Below are positions 45,716-54,145 of a DNA stretch of 64,000 bases, one piece after another. The stretch is from Alcaligenaceae bacterium (lineage in GTDB: Bacteria > Pseudomonadota > Gammaproteobacteria > Burkholderiales > Burkholderiaceae_B). Location: contig JACCEO010000005.1 in assembly GCA_013416485.1 (NCBI GenBank), positions 62,001 to 126,000 on the forward strand, read 5' to 3'. The translations under genes and the position numbers were made by a program. Every line of letters begins with the position of its first letter. Positions within the stretch are counted from its first letter, which is position 1. Under the pieces are notes generated by a model. It ran no database searches, was not told the DNA's origin, and saw nothing but the letters and a program-made list of their open reading frames with translations.

Positions 45716-46933
45716 ATGTCGACTTACTCTATAGCGGTAATAGGTGGTGGTCCTGCTGGATTGATGGCTGCAGAGACTCTGATTCAGGCGGGTGTGGACG
45801 TGGATGTCTACGACGCCATGCCGTCTGTAGGGCGTAAGTTTTTGCTTGCAGGGCGTGGCGGGCTGAACTTGACACATAGCGAGGCTGCTACAGATTTTCG
45901 TACGCGTTTTGGGGCTGCCCAAGTACAAGTATCGCAGTGGCTGGATCAACTGGACGCACAGGGTTTACGCGACTGGTCGCATCAACTAGGTATAGATACG
46001 TTTGTGGGCTCATCGGGTCGGGTCTTTCCTGCGCAGATGAAGGCTGCGCCATTGCTGCGCAGTTGGTTGCAAAGGCTAAGGGCCCGTGGGGTCAAGGTAC
46101 ATACCCGTCATATTTGGCGTGGTTGGAGCGATGATGGCAGTTTGATGCTGGATACGCCAACGGGCCCCATCATAAAACGGGTTGATGCGGTGGTATTGGC
46201 AGTAGGTGGTGGCAGCTGGGCCCGTTTGGGATCTGATGGAAGCTGGCAGGGACTGTTGCAGCAACAGGGTGTCGCCGTTTCCCCGCTGTTGCCAGCCAAT
46301 TGTGGTTTCCTGACCAACTGGAGTCCTTATTTTGTTGAGCGCTTTGCAGGCCAACCTTTGAAGTCTATTGCTATGGCGCCGCAGGGTAACTTCACCCCGC
46401 AGCGGGGTGAATGCATGGTGACCCAGGATGGACTGGAAGGTGGGCTGATCTATGCATGGTCATCGGCATTGCGTAGTGCTGTATTGGCAGATGGCCAAGT
46501 TACGTTAACGATAGATCTATTACCTGATCGAGATCTGGATCAGGTAATGGCTGAGGTAACTCGGCCTCGGGGGGCACGATCTTGGTCTAGCCATTTGGCC
46601 AGCCGTCTGAATTTGCGTGGTGTGAAGATGGGTTTGTTACGGGAGTGTTTGCCCAAGTCTATTTTTGACTCCCCGGAAAGCCTGGCCAGGGTAATTAAGT
46701 GCTTACCGGTTCCATTGCATGGTATGCGGCCTTTGGATGAAGCCATCAGTTCCGCTGGGGGTGTGTGCCTAGATGGACTGACCCCAGATCTAATGGTAAG
46801 TGCTATGCCGGGTGTTTTTTGTGCGGGTGAAATGTTGGATTGGGAAGCACCCACAGGCGGGTACTTGCTAACCGCCTGTTTTGCCAGTGGTCGCGTGGCT
46901 GGACAAGGGGTCCTGCGCTGGCTGGGTATGTAA
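45716..46933 (+). CDS. FAD-dependent oxidoreductase, HI0933/BaiN-like (TIGR03862 type)
   Basis: A 405-residue flavoprotein with the N-terminal FAD motif IAVIGGGPAGLMAAETL and the family hallmark GRKFLLAGRGGLNLTHSE near residue 40. The C-terminal FAD contact is GEMLDWEAPTGGYLLTACFASGR (edges given). The HI0933/YhiN family has no firmly established substrate. No operon partner is obvious. Confidence 0.88.
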   Translation: MSTYSIAVIGGGPAGLMAAETLIQAGVDVDVYDAMPSVGRKFLLAGRGGLNLTHSEAATDFRTRFGAAQVQVSQWLDQLDAQGLRDWSHQLGIDTFVGSSGRVFPAQMKAAPLLRSWLQRLRARGVKVHTRHIWRGWSDDGSLMLDTPTGPIIKRVDAVVLAVGGGSWARLGSDGSWQGLLQQQGVAVSPLLPANCGFLTNWSPYFVERFAGQPLKSIAMAPQGNFTPQRGECMVTQDGLEGGLIYAWSSALRSAVLADGQVTLTIDLLPDRDLDQVMAEVTRPRGARSWSSHLASRLNLRGVKMGLLRECLPKSIFDSPESLARVIKCLPVPLHGMRPLDEAISSAGGVCLDGLTPDLMVSAMPGVFCAGEMLDWEAPTGGYLLTACFASGRVAGQGVLRWLGM

Positions 46934-46997
46934 TTGAATGATGGCACGCGTGTAAACTTGGACGCTTATTTTTATTTACTTAGACTGAGTTTGTACT

Positions 46998-47498
46998 ATG
47001 GCAGTGATACATATACGTCCGGCACGTCGTAGCGACGTCGAGGTCATACTTCAATTTATTATTGACTTGGCTATCTATGAAAAGGCAGAAAATGAGGTTA
47101 TAGCCACGGTGGACGATATTGCTCGTACCCTATTTGATGAGCCGCAGTCTTGTGTGGCCTTGATGTGCGAGGTTAATGGTCAGGTGGCTGGGTTTGCCGT
47201 TTACTTTTCCAGTTATTCCACGTGGTTGGGGCGTCACGGAATTTATCTGGAAGACCTGTACGTGTCACCCGAGTACCGCGGTTTTGGCGCTGGGCGTCAG
47301 TTGCTGCAAGAGGTAGCCAAGGCCGGAGTGGCACAGGGGTGTCGTCGTATGGAGTGGAGTGTTTTGAACTGGAACGAGCCAGCCATACGCTTATATGATG
47401 CTGTGGGTGGGCAGCCACAAACAGAGTGGACACGCTATCGGCTGGCGGGCGATGACTTGATTCAGTTCGCTGAGTCGGGGAGGGTTGTCTTGGATTAG
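46998..47498 (+). CDS. GNAT-family N-acetyltransferase
   Basis: A 166-residue GNAT protein. The acetyl-CoA-binding motif is YRGFGAGRQLLQEV near residue 93, preceded by the strand LEDLYVSPEY, and NWNEPAIRLYDAVGG follows. The sequence resembles the diamine/spermidine N-acetyltransferase group, but the acceptor is not known. Confidence 0.88.
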   Translation: MAVIHIRPARRSDVEVILQFIIDLAIYEKAENEVIATVDDIARTLFDEPQSCVALMCEVNGQVAGFAVYFSSYSTWLGRHGIYLEDLYVSPEYRGFGAGRQLLQEVAKAGVAQGCRRMEWSVLNWNEPAIRLYDAVGGQPQTEWTRYRLAGDDLIQFAESGRVVLD

Positions 47499-47502
47499 TG
47501 TA

Positions 47503-47820
47503 TTACGTATGGTTTTGTCCTAGTCCTGTAGGCATAACGCCATCAAAAACAATAATTTTTTCAATATATTCTGCCATGAAGGTTTTCATTCCTACATGTG
47601 CAGGACTTATTTGATAGGCATCGTGGGTCGCCGAATCGGTAAATGCAGAGCTGGTTACGTAGTTGTAGCCCATTGCTCTATCTGCGATGTTTTCGCCGAA
47701 GTGGTACATGACCACACCGTTGCATTCATTTCGTATCCGTTCGGCATAGTCTGCTACTTTTGCAAAGAAATGATCATCAATTTGATCACTGAGCTGCATC
47801 AGTACAATGTGCATAAACAT
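47503..47820 (-). CDS. Dabb family (stress-responsive A/B barrel) protein
   Basis: A 105-residue alpha-beta barrel protein beginning HIVLMQLSD with later GYNYVTSSAFTDSATHDAYQISPAH (edges given), typical of the Dabb fold. Members are small dimeric enzymes or binding proteins. It is the last gene in the leftward catabolic cluster with SDR, TRAP transporter, cupin and FAH genes, so it may act on a pathway intermediate. Confidence 0.8.
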   Translation of the reverse strand: MFMHIVLMQLSDQIDDHFFAKVADYAERIRNECNGVVMYHFGENIADRAMGYNYVTSSAFTDSATHDAYQISPAHVGMKTFMAEYIEKIIVFDGVMPTGLGQNHT

Positions 47821-47852
47821 TTAATCACCATTGAAAATTAGAATAATTAACA

Positions 47853-48632
47853 TCACATTTGTGCTAACAAGCCACCATCAATGGCTAGTACATGCCCATT
47901 AATAAAGCTTCCTGCTCGTGAGGCCAAGTAAATTACCGCAGGCGCTATATCTTCAGGTTCAGCCCAGCGTTTCAATGGCACAGAGTCTAAAAGAAAACTA
48001 TTGAACTGTTCACGCTCTTGCAATGCGGCGGTAAATTGTGTACGTACAAAACCAGGTGCTAGGGCGTTGCAGGTGATTCCTTGACCGCCATACTCGACGG
48101 CAAGAGCACGGGTAAATGCAGCTAGTGCCCCTTTGGCTGTGGCGTAGGCCGAGATGCCGGGCATGCAGGCAAGGCCGGCAACAGAAGACATAATGATGAT
48201 ACGTCCTGTTCCTCTGGCAACCATAAAGGGCAATACCGCTTTTACACAGTTGAATGCGCCATTGACATGTACATTTAATATGGACTGCCAGACCTCTGGT
48301 GATTGATCAACAACTGGGCTGCGGTTTTGATTACCAGCATTGCTCATTAGAATGCTGATTTCCCAATCTTTGTGTTCCAGCTCATCAATGGCTGCTTTTG
48401 CTGCCAAAGCATCAGATACATCGAAGGCAGCTGCGCACGCGCTAATATTTAATGCTGATAGCTTTTCGACTGCCCTAAGACAGTCGTCTTGATTCAAATC
48501 ATTAATAACGATACGTGCCCCTGCTTGTCCCAGGCTACACGCCATGGCATAGCCTAATCCAGAGGCGCCGCCAGTGATAAGTGCTGTTTGTCCCGCTAAA
48601 CCAAAGGTTTCTTCTAAGTACGTAGCAGCCAT
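47853..48632 (-). CDS. SDR-family dehydrogenase
   Basis: A 259-residue short-chain dehydrogenase. The cofactor motif is TGGASGLGYAMA near residue 20, then NAGN, the catalytic Ser in MSSVAGL and the YATAK site (Tyr-x3-Lys). The Asp at the end of the second strand (INDLN) suggests NAD(H). It lies 4 bp after dctM. SDR plus FAH-type hydrolase next to a TRAP importer is seen in non-phosphorylative sugar-acid pathways such as that for L-fuconate; this is only a possibility. Confidence 0.9.
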   Translation of the reverse strand: MAATYLEETFGLAGQTALITGGASGLGYAMACSLGQAGARIVINDLNQDDCLRAVEKLSALNISACAAAFDVSDALAAKAAIDELEHKDWEISILMSNAGNQNRSPVVDQSPEVWQSILNVHVNGAFNCVKAVLPFMVARGTGRIIIMSSVAGLACMPGISAYATAKGALAAFTRALAVEYGGQGITCNALAPGFVRTQFTAALQEREQFNSFLLDSVPLKRWAEPEDIAPAVIYLASRAGSFINGHVLAIDGGLLAQM

Positions 48633-48635
48633 TTT

Positions 48636-49916
48636 TTATCCCATAATCCATTTGTAAGGAATTAAAATAATTTGAGGAAATAGCACTAGCAACAATAGCA
48701 ACAAACATTGTGCTAACAGAAATGGCCATACTCCTACAATCAGGTCCGTCATTTTGGTTCGTGTGACACCAGCGACTACGTTAAGTACGGCGCCAACTGG
48801 CGGAGTTACTAAGCCAATTGAGCAGGCCAGCATAAACACCACGCCGAAGTACACTGGGTCTATACCTGCAGCGATGACTGATGGCAGCAACACCGGGATC
48901 AGAATTAAGATAATAGGAATCATGTCCATCGCTGTACCAATGACAATCACCAGTCCCACGATGATGAACATTAGTATCACAGGTGAGTCTTTAAATGGCG
49001 CTACCATTGCTGTTACTTGTTGGGGTAAGCCAGCAACCGTAACCATCCACCCAGATACTAAAGCCGCAGCGACTAAGAACATCACCATAGCGCTCATTTT
49101 GGCAGAGTCAAGAAAGACGAGATAAAGCCTAGGCAGTGGAAGCTCCCGATAAATGCAAGTAGCAACTAGTAGTGCATAGACTGCTGCGACAACTCCAGCT
49201 TCGGTGGGTGTAAACACACCAAAACGTAGCCCGACAATAATAATTATGGGCAGCATCAAGGCCCAAAAGCTTTCAACCGTCGTTTTCCAAACAATACCGG
49301 GTTCGGCGCGTGGCAGTGGTTGAATATTTTCTTTGCGAGATAGCAGCCACCAGGTTATGCACAGAGCAAGGCCCATGAGAATTCCAGGGGCTATCCCTGC
49401 CATGAACAGGCCTGTGATTGAGATGTTACCGGTAACACCAATCAACACTAGTCCTATAGAAGGCGGAATGACGAGTGCAATAATTCCGGATGTTGCTACT
49501 AGCCCACCGGACCTGCCTCTGGAGTGTCCTGCCTTCATCATCATGGGCACTAATAGTGCTGATAATGCGGCGGCATCTGCTGCAGCTGAACCAGACAGAC
49601 TTGCTAGTATGCATGCGGCCAGTATAGTTACATAACCCAATCCGCCTTTAATGTGTCCTACCAAGGTGAGGGCTAGGTTGACTATGCGTTGTGATAGACC
49701 ACCGGCGTTCATGATGGCACCAGCCAGCATAAAAAACGGCACAGCCATTAGTGGAAAACTGTCAGCGCCGTTTAGTAAATTTTGTGCGATGATTTGCGCT
49801 TCATAGAAATCCAGATGGTACATCAACGCCATGGCAGTTAAAATCAAGGCGTAGGCTACTGGCAGTCCGATCGCTAAGCCGCTCAGTAAAACAACAACAA
49901 AAATGGCTAAAATCAT
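48636..49916 (-). CDS. dctM: TRAP transporter large permease subunit (DctM family)
   Basis: A 426-residue membrane protein with about a dozen hydrophobic segments. It has family motifs such as AVPFFMLAGAIMNAGGLSQRIVNL (edges given), SGSAAADAAALSALLVPMM and PPSIGLVLIG. It forms the transport channel that uses an ion gradient. The start used is the ATG at 49916, which overlaps the dctQ stop as ATGA; the frame upstream of it is antisense-like and not conserved. Confidence 0.93.
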   Translation of the reverse strand: MILAIFVVVLLSGLAIGLPVAYALILTAMALMYHLDFYEAQIIAQNLLNGADSFPLMAVPFFMLAGAIMNAGGLSQRIVNLALTLVGHIKGGLGYVTILAACILASLSGSAAADAAALSALLVPMMMKAGHSRGRSGGLVATSGIIALVIPPSIGLVLIGVTGNISITGLFMAGIAPGILMGLALCITWWLLSRKENIQPLPRAEPGIVWKTTVESFWALMLPIIIIVGLRFGVFTPTEAGVVAAVYALLVATCIYRELPLPRLYLVFLDSAKMSAMVMFLVAAALVSGWMVTVAGLPQQVTAMVAPFKDSPVILMFIIVGLVIVIGTAMDMIPIILILIPVLLPSVIAAGIDPVYFGVVFMLACSIGLVTPPVGAVLNVVAGVTRTKMTDLIVGVWPFLLAQCLLLLLLVLFPQIILIPYKWIMG

Positions 49917-50428
49917 GACTCTGCTCCGGAGGCTGTGTTGGCAATTCGAGCGTCCAGTTTTTCTGCCGGAGTGATGATAATCGTGTATAGCTGGTGCAAC
50001 AGTATTACGCCTGTGGAAATAGCAAAGACGACTCCTACGCCAAAGAACCATCCTTGGGAAAGTCCACTGGCGGGAGCTGTGGCGCCTAGATTTAACTGAG
50101 TTTGCTCTATGCTGCCCACCAAGATTAACCAGGTCGCATAGATCATTAATACCGTTGCGATGAATGCACAAATTTTACGTGCTATTGGGCTTAGTGCTTG
50201 CGTGACAACATCTACACCTAAGTGGGATCGTTCATGAAGCACCAAGATGGATCCTAGAAAAGTCAGCCATACAAAGCTCCAGCGCGAAAGCTCTTCGGAT
50301 ATAGGTAGACCAGAATTAAACGCGTAGCGCATGACCACGTTTGTAAACACCATGATGACCATTGCTGCCAGACAGACAACTATGACAATCTTTAATAAAG
50401 AAAAGTAAGCCTGGATTATTTTTGACAT
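49913..50428 (-). CDS. dctQ: TRAP transporter small permease subunit (DctQ family)
   Basis: A 171-residue protein with four hydrophobic segments and the family pattern VVMRYAFNSGLPISEELSRWSFVWLTFLGS (edges given). It pairs with DctM in the membrane complex. The start at 50428 is preferred over 50461 since AGGA lies upstream at a fair distance and the extra residues are unlike the family. It overlaps dctM by 4 bp. Confidence 0.9.
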   Translation of the reverse strand: MSKIIQAYFSLLKIVIVVCLAAMVIMVFTNVVMRYAFNSGLPISEELSRWSFVWLTFLGSILVLHERSHLGVDVVTQALSPIARKICAFIATVLMIYATWLILVGSIEQTQLNLGATAPASGLSQGWFFGVGVVFAISTGVILLHQLYTIIITPAEKLDARIANTASGAES

Positions 50429-50561
50429 CACTGATGTCCTAGGGTGGTGGCGTAATGGCATCGCATCTGCATTAGCATTTTGGGCAATGGGTAGGACCGG
50501 CTAATACAGAGCGATAAACACATAGCTCACGTAATTGAATTTAAGAGCGTAGAGTGCGGAA

Positions 50562-50583
50562 ATGCCTGGTGTTGACCAGGCAT
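50562..50583 (-). other. Hairpin between dctP and dctQ
   Basis: A perfect ATGCCTGGT/ACCAGGCAT stem with a 4-nt loop lies 12 bp after the dctP stop on the transcribed strand, without a proper T tract. Such hairpins often protect the binding-protein message from decay or cause partial termination, giving more binding protein than permease. Confidence 0.6.
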
Positions 50584-50594
50584 GGGACGCTTAG

Positions 50595-51614
50595 TTATGG
50601 ATTACGGATTTTGTTGATGGCTGCCATTGTTTGATCTACCAGATCCGCCCCGAGTTCCGCTTTATATTTGTCAGTAACGGATGCGGTAGCTTGAACCAAG
50701 CGAGCCTGTTCTTCAGGGCTAATCGTATTGAACTTCAAGCCGGCACCGATAAGCTCTTGCACTACGTCTTTTTCCATCTCGCGGCTGACTTGTCGATGGT
50801 AGACTTTTGCTTCATTACAAGCATCCAGCATAATAGTTTGCTCGTCTTTGCTTAAGCGATCCCAGAAGCGTTTGCTTGCAATGATGACTGCGGGCAAATA
50901 CACGTGCTTAGTTTCTGTCAGATAGTTTTGAATTTCCTGATAGCCACTACTTTTAGTTACTAAATAAGCACTTTCCTGGCCATCAATGGCTTTGCTTTCA
51001 AGCGCTGTGTAGGTTTCAGGGTAAGGTAAGGGCAAAGGATTTGCACCTAAGGCTTTAAATGTATCAATATAAATACGGTTCTGTAGGGTACGCAGTTTCA
51101 AGCCTGAAAAGTCTTCCAGTTTTTCTATGGGGTGCTTACTGTTAGTGACTTGGCGGAAGCCATAATCCCAATAGCATAAACCGACTAAGTTTTTGTCTGA
51201 GAACTTGTCTAATAAGATCTGACCGACTGGTCCATCAACTACAGCATCTGCCTCTTCTACTGTTTGGAAAAGAAATGGCAAGTCAAAAACACCCAGTTCC
51301 TTGACGTTGCTTGCAGCGCCTGCAGTGGAAATGACAGATAGTTCAATAATGCCACCTTGTGCCGACGACATGGACTGAATTTCATTGCCTAGCTGGGCAT
51401 CAGCAAAGCCGGTCACTTTGATTTTTCCGTCTGTTTTTTGATTAACAATATCAATATATTTATTAACAGCCATCCCGACGGGGTTAGTTTGGCTAACTGC
51501 ATAGCTGAACTTTACGTTTCGATCTTTGATGTCAGCAGCAACAGCAGAAAAAGACATGCTTGTTATCGCTGTGGTGGCAACAGCAGCGGCTATGTGTTTC
51601 ATTAGAAAAGACAT
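50595..51614 (-). CDS. dctP: TRAP transporter substrate-binding protein (DctP family)
   Basis: A 339-residue periplasmic binding protein with a signal peptide (residues about 1-27, ending FSAVAA). Family segments are FADAQLGNEIQSMSSAQGGIIEL (edges given), LKLRTLQNRIYIDTFKALGANPLPLPYPETYTALESKAIDGQE (edges given) including the carboxylate-binding Arg. It captures an organic acid for DctQM. The GGAGAC site supports the start. Ligand unknown. Confidence 0.93.
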   Translation of the reverse strand: MSFLMKHIAAAVATTAITSMSFSAVAADIKDRNVKFSYAVSQTNPVGMAVNKYIDIVNQKTDGKIKVTGFADAQLGNEIQSMSSAQGGIIELSVISTAGAASNVKELGVFDLPFLFQTVEEADAVVDGPVGQILLDKFSDKNLVGLCYWDYGFRQVTNSKHPIEKLEDFSGLKLRTLQNRIYIDTFKALGANPLPLPYPETYTALESKAIDGQESAYLVTKSSGYQEIQNYLTETKHVYLPAVIIASKRFWDRLSKDEQTIMLDACNEAKVYHRQVSREMEKDVVQELIGAGLKFNTISPEEQARLVQATASVTDKYKAELGADLVDQTMAAINKIRNP

Positions 51615-51661
51615 TTCGTCTCCATTAAAGAGTTTTAAATTTTAGATAGATAAAAACTACG

Positions 51662-52057
51662 TTATTTCAATTCTTGTCCAGCGAGTTCCCCTTCCAGGAA
51701 CTTGTTGGGTTTAAGAAAGAAAGACAACACCAGCGCGCCATTAGGTGAGCGTGCGATATGCCGATTGCCTTTAGGGCGCCATACATAATTTCCTTCTAAA
51801 ACCTCTCCTTCATCATCTACTATGCTGCCGCTTAATACGTAGGTTTGTTCAATCTCTACATGTTCGTGCAGTGGAAGCATAGTTCCAGGTTGCCAGCGAA
51901 ACAATGCTGTCAATAAGCCGGTTTCAGGCACATCAAGCAGAATCTTCATGTCGATGCCTGGCGTTGGCGTAGGTTTCCATGGCAGCTCGTCGACATTGAC
52001 ATAGCGCGAAGCTAGCTCTCCAGTGGCATATTGGATAAGTTCTTTAGGTATGGTCAT
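51662..52057 (-). CDS. Cupin-domain protein
   Basis: A 131-residue single cupin resembling the ChrR-like cupin group, with LLTALFRWQPGTMLPLHEHVEIEQTYVLSGSIVDDEGE (edges given) holding the two metal His and Glu residues, and a later GNRHIARSPNGALVLSFF. Cupins of this type include dioxygenases, isomerases and sugar-acid lyases. It lies between the FAH-type gene and the TRAP binding protein and is probably part of the same pathway; the reaction is unknown. Confidence 0.85.
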   Translation of the reverse strand: MTIPKELIQYATGELASRYVNVDELPWKPTPTPGIDMKILLDVPETGLLTALFRWQPGTMLPLHEHVEIEQTYVLSGSIVDDEGEVLEGNYVWRPKGNRHIARSPNGALVLSFFLKPNKFLEGELAGQELK

Positions 52058-52099
52058 AGTGATGCACTTTATTAGTTAGAACATTTAAGGACGCTCAAT

Positions 52100-53014
52100 C
52101 TAAGCGGTTATTTCGTTGGTTAAAGTGCCAATGCCCTGTACCTGCGCCGACACTACATCCCCAACTTCCAGACACCTTGGAGGCGTCATTGCAAACCCAA
52201 CTCCCTTGGGGGTTCCAGTGGCAATAACGTCTCCTGGTTCAAGAGTCAGCCCTGCTGAAAGCTGCTCAATAATTGTTTCGATACTGAAAATCATTGATGA
52301 CGTATTTTCTGATTGCCTGAGTTCGCCGTTCACCGTGAGTGACACGTTCAGGTCATTCGGGTTTTCAATGGCAGAACGGTGAGTAACCACAGGTCCCATA
52401 GGGCATGTGGTATCCAGGCTTTTCCCTTTTAGCCACTGACCGTGACGTTTTTGTAAATCACGTGCTGTAATATCGTTCACGATGGTGTAGCCAAACACAT
52501 GGTCAAGAGCATTCTCACGTGAGATGTTTGTTCCACGTCGACCTATAACTATCGCAAGCTCGACTTCATAGTCCAGACTGTTTGTCAGGTTGGCGTGCCT
52601 GTTAACGTGTCCTTTGTGTCCTATGACAGCAGTGCTTGGTTTCGAAAAAAACTCGATGGCTTCGGGAAAGCTATTGGCTGGGCGTCCGTTTGCGATGTTG
52701 CCTTCAATAATATGCTCGCGGTAGTTACGCCCAACACAGAAGACGTTTTTAGTGATGTCTAATGGAGGCAGTACCTCTACATTATCCAAGTGCGTCAGCT
52801 CTTGTTCTGACATGTCAATATCCAGTAGTGTTTTCTGTATATTGGTAAGTGCAATTTCACCTAGCGCGATCAACTGTGACACATTGGTAGGTATGAACTG
52901 CAGCCCATGTCCGTCATGTTGGGTTAAATACGCACTAAGATTAAAAACACCATCACCATCAACTAGCAAGCCCAGGTATGGCTGATTTTGTTTGATAAAG
53001 CTCAAAAATTTCAT
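52100..53014 (-). CDS. Fumarylacetoacetate hydrolase family protein
   Basis: A 304-residue FAH-fold enzyme. Conserved parts are VFCVGRNYREHI near residue 91, the metal-binding DYEVELAIVIGRRG, and GDVIATGTPKGVGFAMTPPRCLEVGD near the C-terminus (edges given). The family cleaves or hydrates 2,4-diketo acids (fumarylpyruvate, acylpyruvates, 2,4-diketo-3-deoxy sugar acids). It is the first structural gene after the GntR regulator in the TRAP cluster. Confidence 0.9.
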   Translation of the reverse strand: MKFLSFIKQNQPYLGLLVDGDGVFNLSAYLTQHDGHGLQFIPTNVSQLIALGEIALTNIQKTLLDIDMSEQELTHLDNVEVLPPLDITKNVFCVGRNYREHIIEGNIANGRPANSFPEAIEFFSKPSTAVIGHKGHVNRHANLTNSLDYEVELAIVIGRRGTNISRENALDHVFGYTIVNDITARDLQKRHGQWLKGKSLDTTCPMGPVVTHRSAIENPNDLNVSLTVNGELRQSENTSSMIFSIETIIEQLSAGLTLEPGDVIATGTPKGVGFAMTPPRCLEVGDVVSAQVQGIGTLTNEITA

Positions 53015-53059
53015 ATCACTTCCAAAAGTATCAGGTTGTCGTGTACGAGATCCGTAAGA

Positions 53060-53734
53060 TCACTCGTTTGGCGAACGTATATTCGATGGTTGTTTAAAGG
53101 CAATGAGCAAGGCCTGGACATGGTCTTTAGCGAGTCTTTCAGCTAATCCGGCATCACGTTGCTCGATAGCATCAATAATGGCTAAGTGCTCGCGCAAAGA
53201 GTCTGCACTGCGGTGCAAGCGCTTAATTGTTTGTCGTCTATAGGTGGTCTGACGGTGTCCAAAGGCAGCCCATACACGCATCAAGAGTTTGTTGTTTGCA
53301 AGGCACATGATTTCCTTGTGGAAGGCCACATTTGCTAGGGCATAGCTGCCCGCTTTGTGCTCGTCTTCAGGGGTATCTATAAATGGGGTGAAGATGGCGC
53401 GAAGTCGTTCAACATCTCGCTGCGATGCATTGAACGCCGCTTCGCGAGTGGCAAACCCTTCCAGCTGCTCACGCAATTGCAGCCATTCAATATATTCTTC
53501 GTCAGTCACGGGCGTTAGTAACGCACCACGGCCTGGGCGGAGGCTGACTATGCCTGTGCTTTCTAAGCGAATCAAAGCCTCGCGTACCGGTGTTCTGCTG
53601 ACACCTAATTGATTTGCCAAGTCCTCTTCCCGTACCCGAATAGGTTCGGTTATGTCCGCCATCATGTTCTGCAATAAGGCGCTTACATCCTCAAAGACTG
53701 ATTGTCCTGCAGAACGTTTATGTATGTGATCCAT
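53060..53734 (-). CDS. GntR-family regulator of the FAH/TRAP cluster
   Basis: A 224-residue GntR/FCD regulator: winged helix with VREEDLANQLGVSRTPVREALIRLESTGIVSLRPGRGALL (edges given) near residues 36-75 and the all-helical FCD domain with the metal-site His residues in VAFHKEIM and near HLAIIDAIEQRD. It heads the leftward cluster. A perfect palindrome sits 4 bp before its start codon, so it probably represses itself and the downstream genes until a pathway acid binds. Confidence 0.92.
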   Translation of the reverse strand: MDHIHKRSAGQSVFEDVSALLQNMMADITEPIRVREEDLANQLGVSRTPVREALIRLESTGIVSLRPGRGALLTPVTDEEYIEWLQLREQLEGFATREAAFNASQRDVERLRAIFTPFIDTPEDEHKAGSYALANVAFHKEIMCLANNKLLMRVWAAFGHRQTTYRRQTIKRLHRSADSLREHLAIIDAIEQRDAGLAERLAKDHVQALLIAFKQPSNIRSPNE

Positions 53735-53737
53735 GCC

Positions 53738-53787
53738 TTTGTATACAAAAATGAATAAATGGATTCAAACTATAGTTTTGTATAAAA
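53738..53787. promoter_or_regulatory. Paired GntR operator sites
   Basis: TTTGTATACAAA (53738-53749) is a perfect 12-bp palindrome, and a related TTTTGTATAAAA follows at 53776-53787, centre-to-centre 38 bp. TTGTATACAA is the kind of box bound by FCD-type GntR regulators. The first site lies in the immediate leader of the gntR gene. Confidence 0.7.
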
Positions 53788-53845
53788 ATATCAGCTATTA
53801 GGGAAAATACTAGTTTTGTTTAATTTGAGTTGGTCACGGAAGACG

Positions 53846-54111
53846 TCAACGCCAAAGAGATAGGAAGCTATTGCGCGAATCATGCGCTAGTAGTGCTGGT
53901 TCTAGAGTGTGTGTGCCATTATCTGTGCGTGGATTCAGCTCTACGGCATCTATCGAACCCAAGTTTGTGCAAGCAGCTAGCCGGTCCAGGCAGCATAGGG
54001 CTTGATTAAGCCAGCTTGTCTTAAGGCGCGCGGTGCTAAGGGACTGCCGATAACACCAGCGCCCACATCGGTAGGTACACCCAATAGGCTGATACCCACT
54101 GAGTGATTCAA
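53846..54111 (-). pseudogene. Remnant of an arginase gene (rocF-like)
   Basis: No intact ORF lies in the 53735-54145 gap, but the minus strand encodes GISLLGVPTDVGAGVIGSPL followed by APRALRQAGLI (from a TTG at 54111, stopping at TAG), which fits the N-terminus of arginases. Shortly after, in another frame, NLGSIDAVELNPRTDN and LLAHDSRNSFLSLW fit the arginase C-terminal segment (VELNP...D). The central part with the metal-binding DAHxD motifs is missing. About 265 bp remain of an expected 900 or more. It is therefore a decayed gene with a large internal deletion and frame changes. Family identity rests on eye alignment to known arginase ends. Confidence 0.7.
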
Positions 54112-54145
54112 GAGTGTAGTGAGCGCCGTGCTGGTTTGCTGCTAG

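Noticed and set aside
49917-50171. N-terminal extension of dctM
   Set aside because: Its residues are Arg/His-rich and lie antisense-like within dctQ; the ATGA overlap at 49913-49916 gives the normal DctM start.
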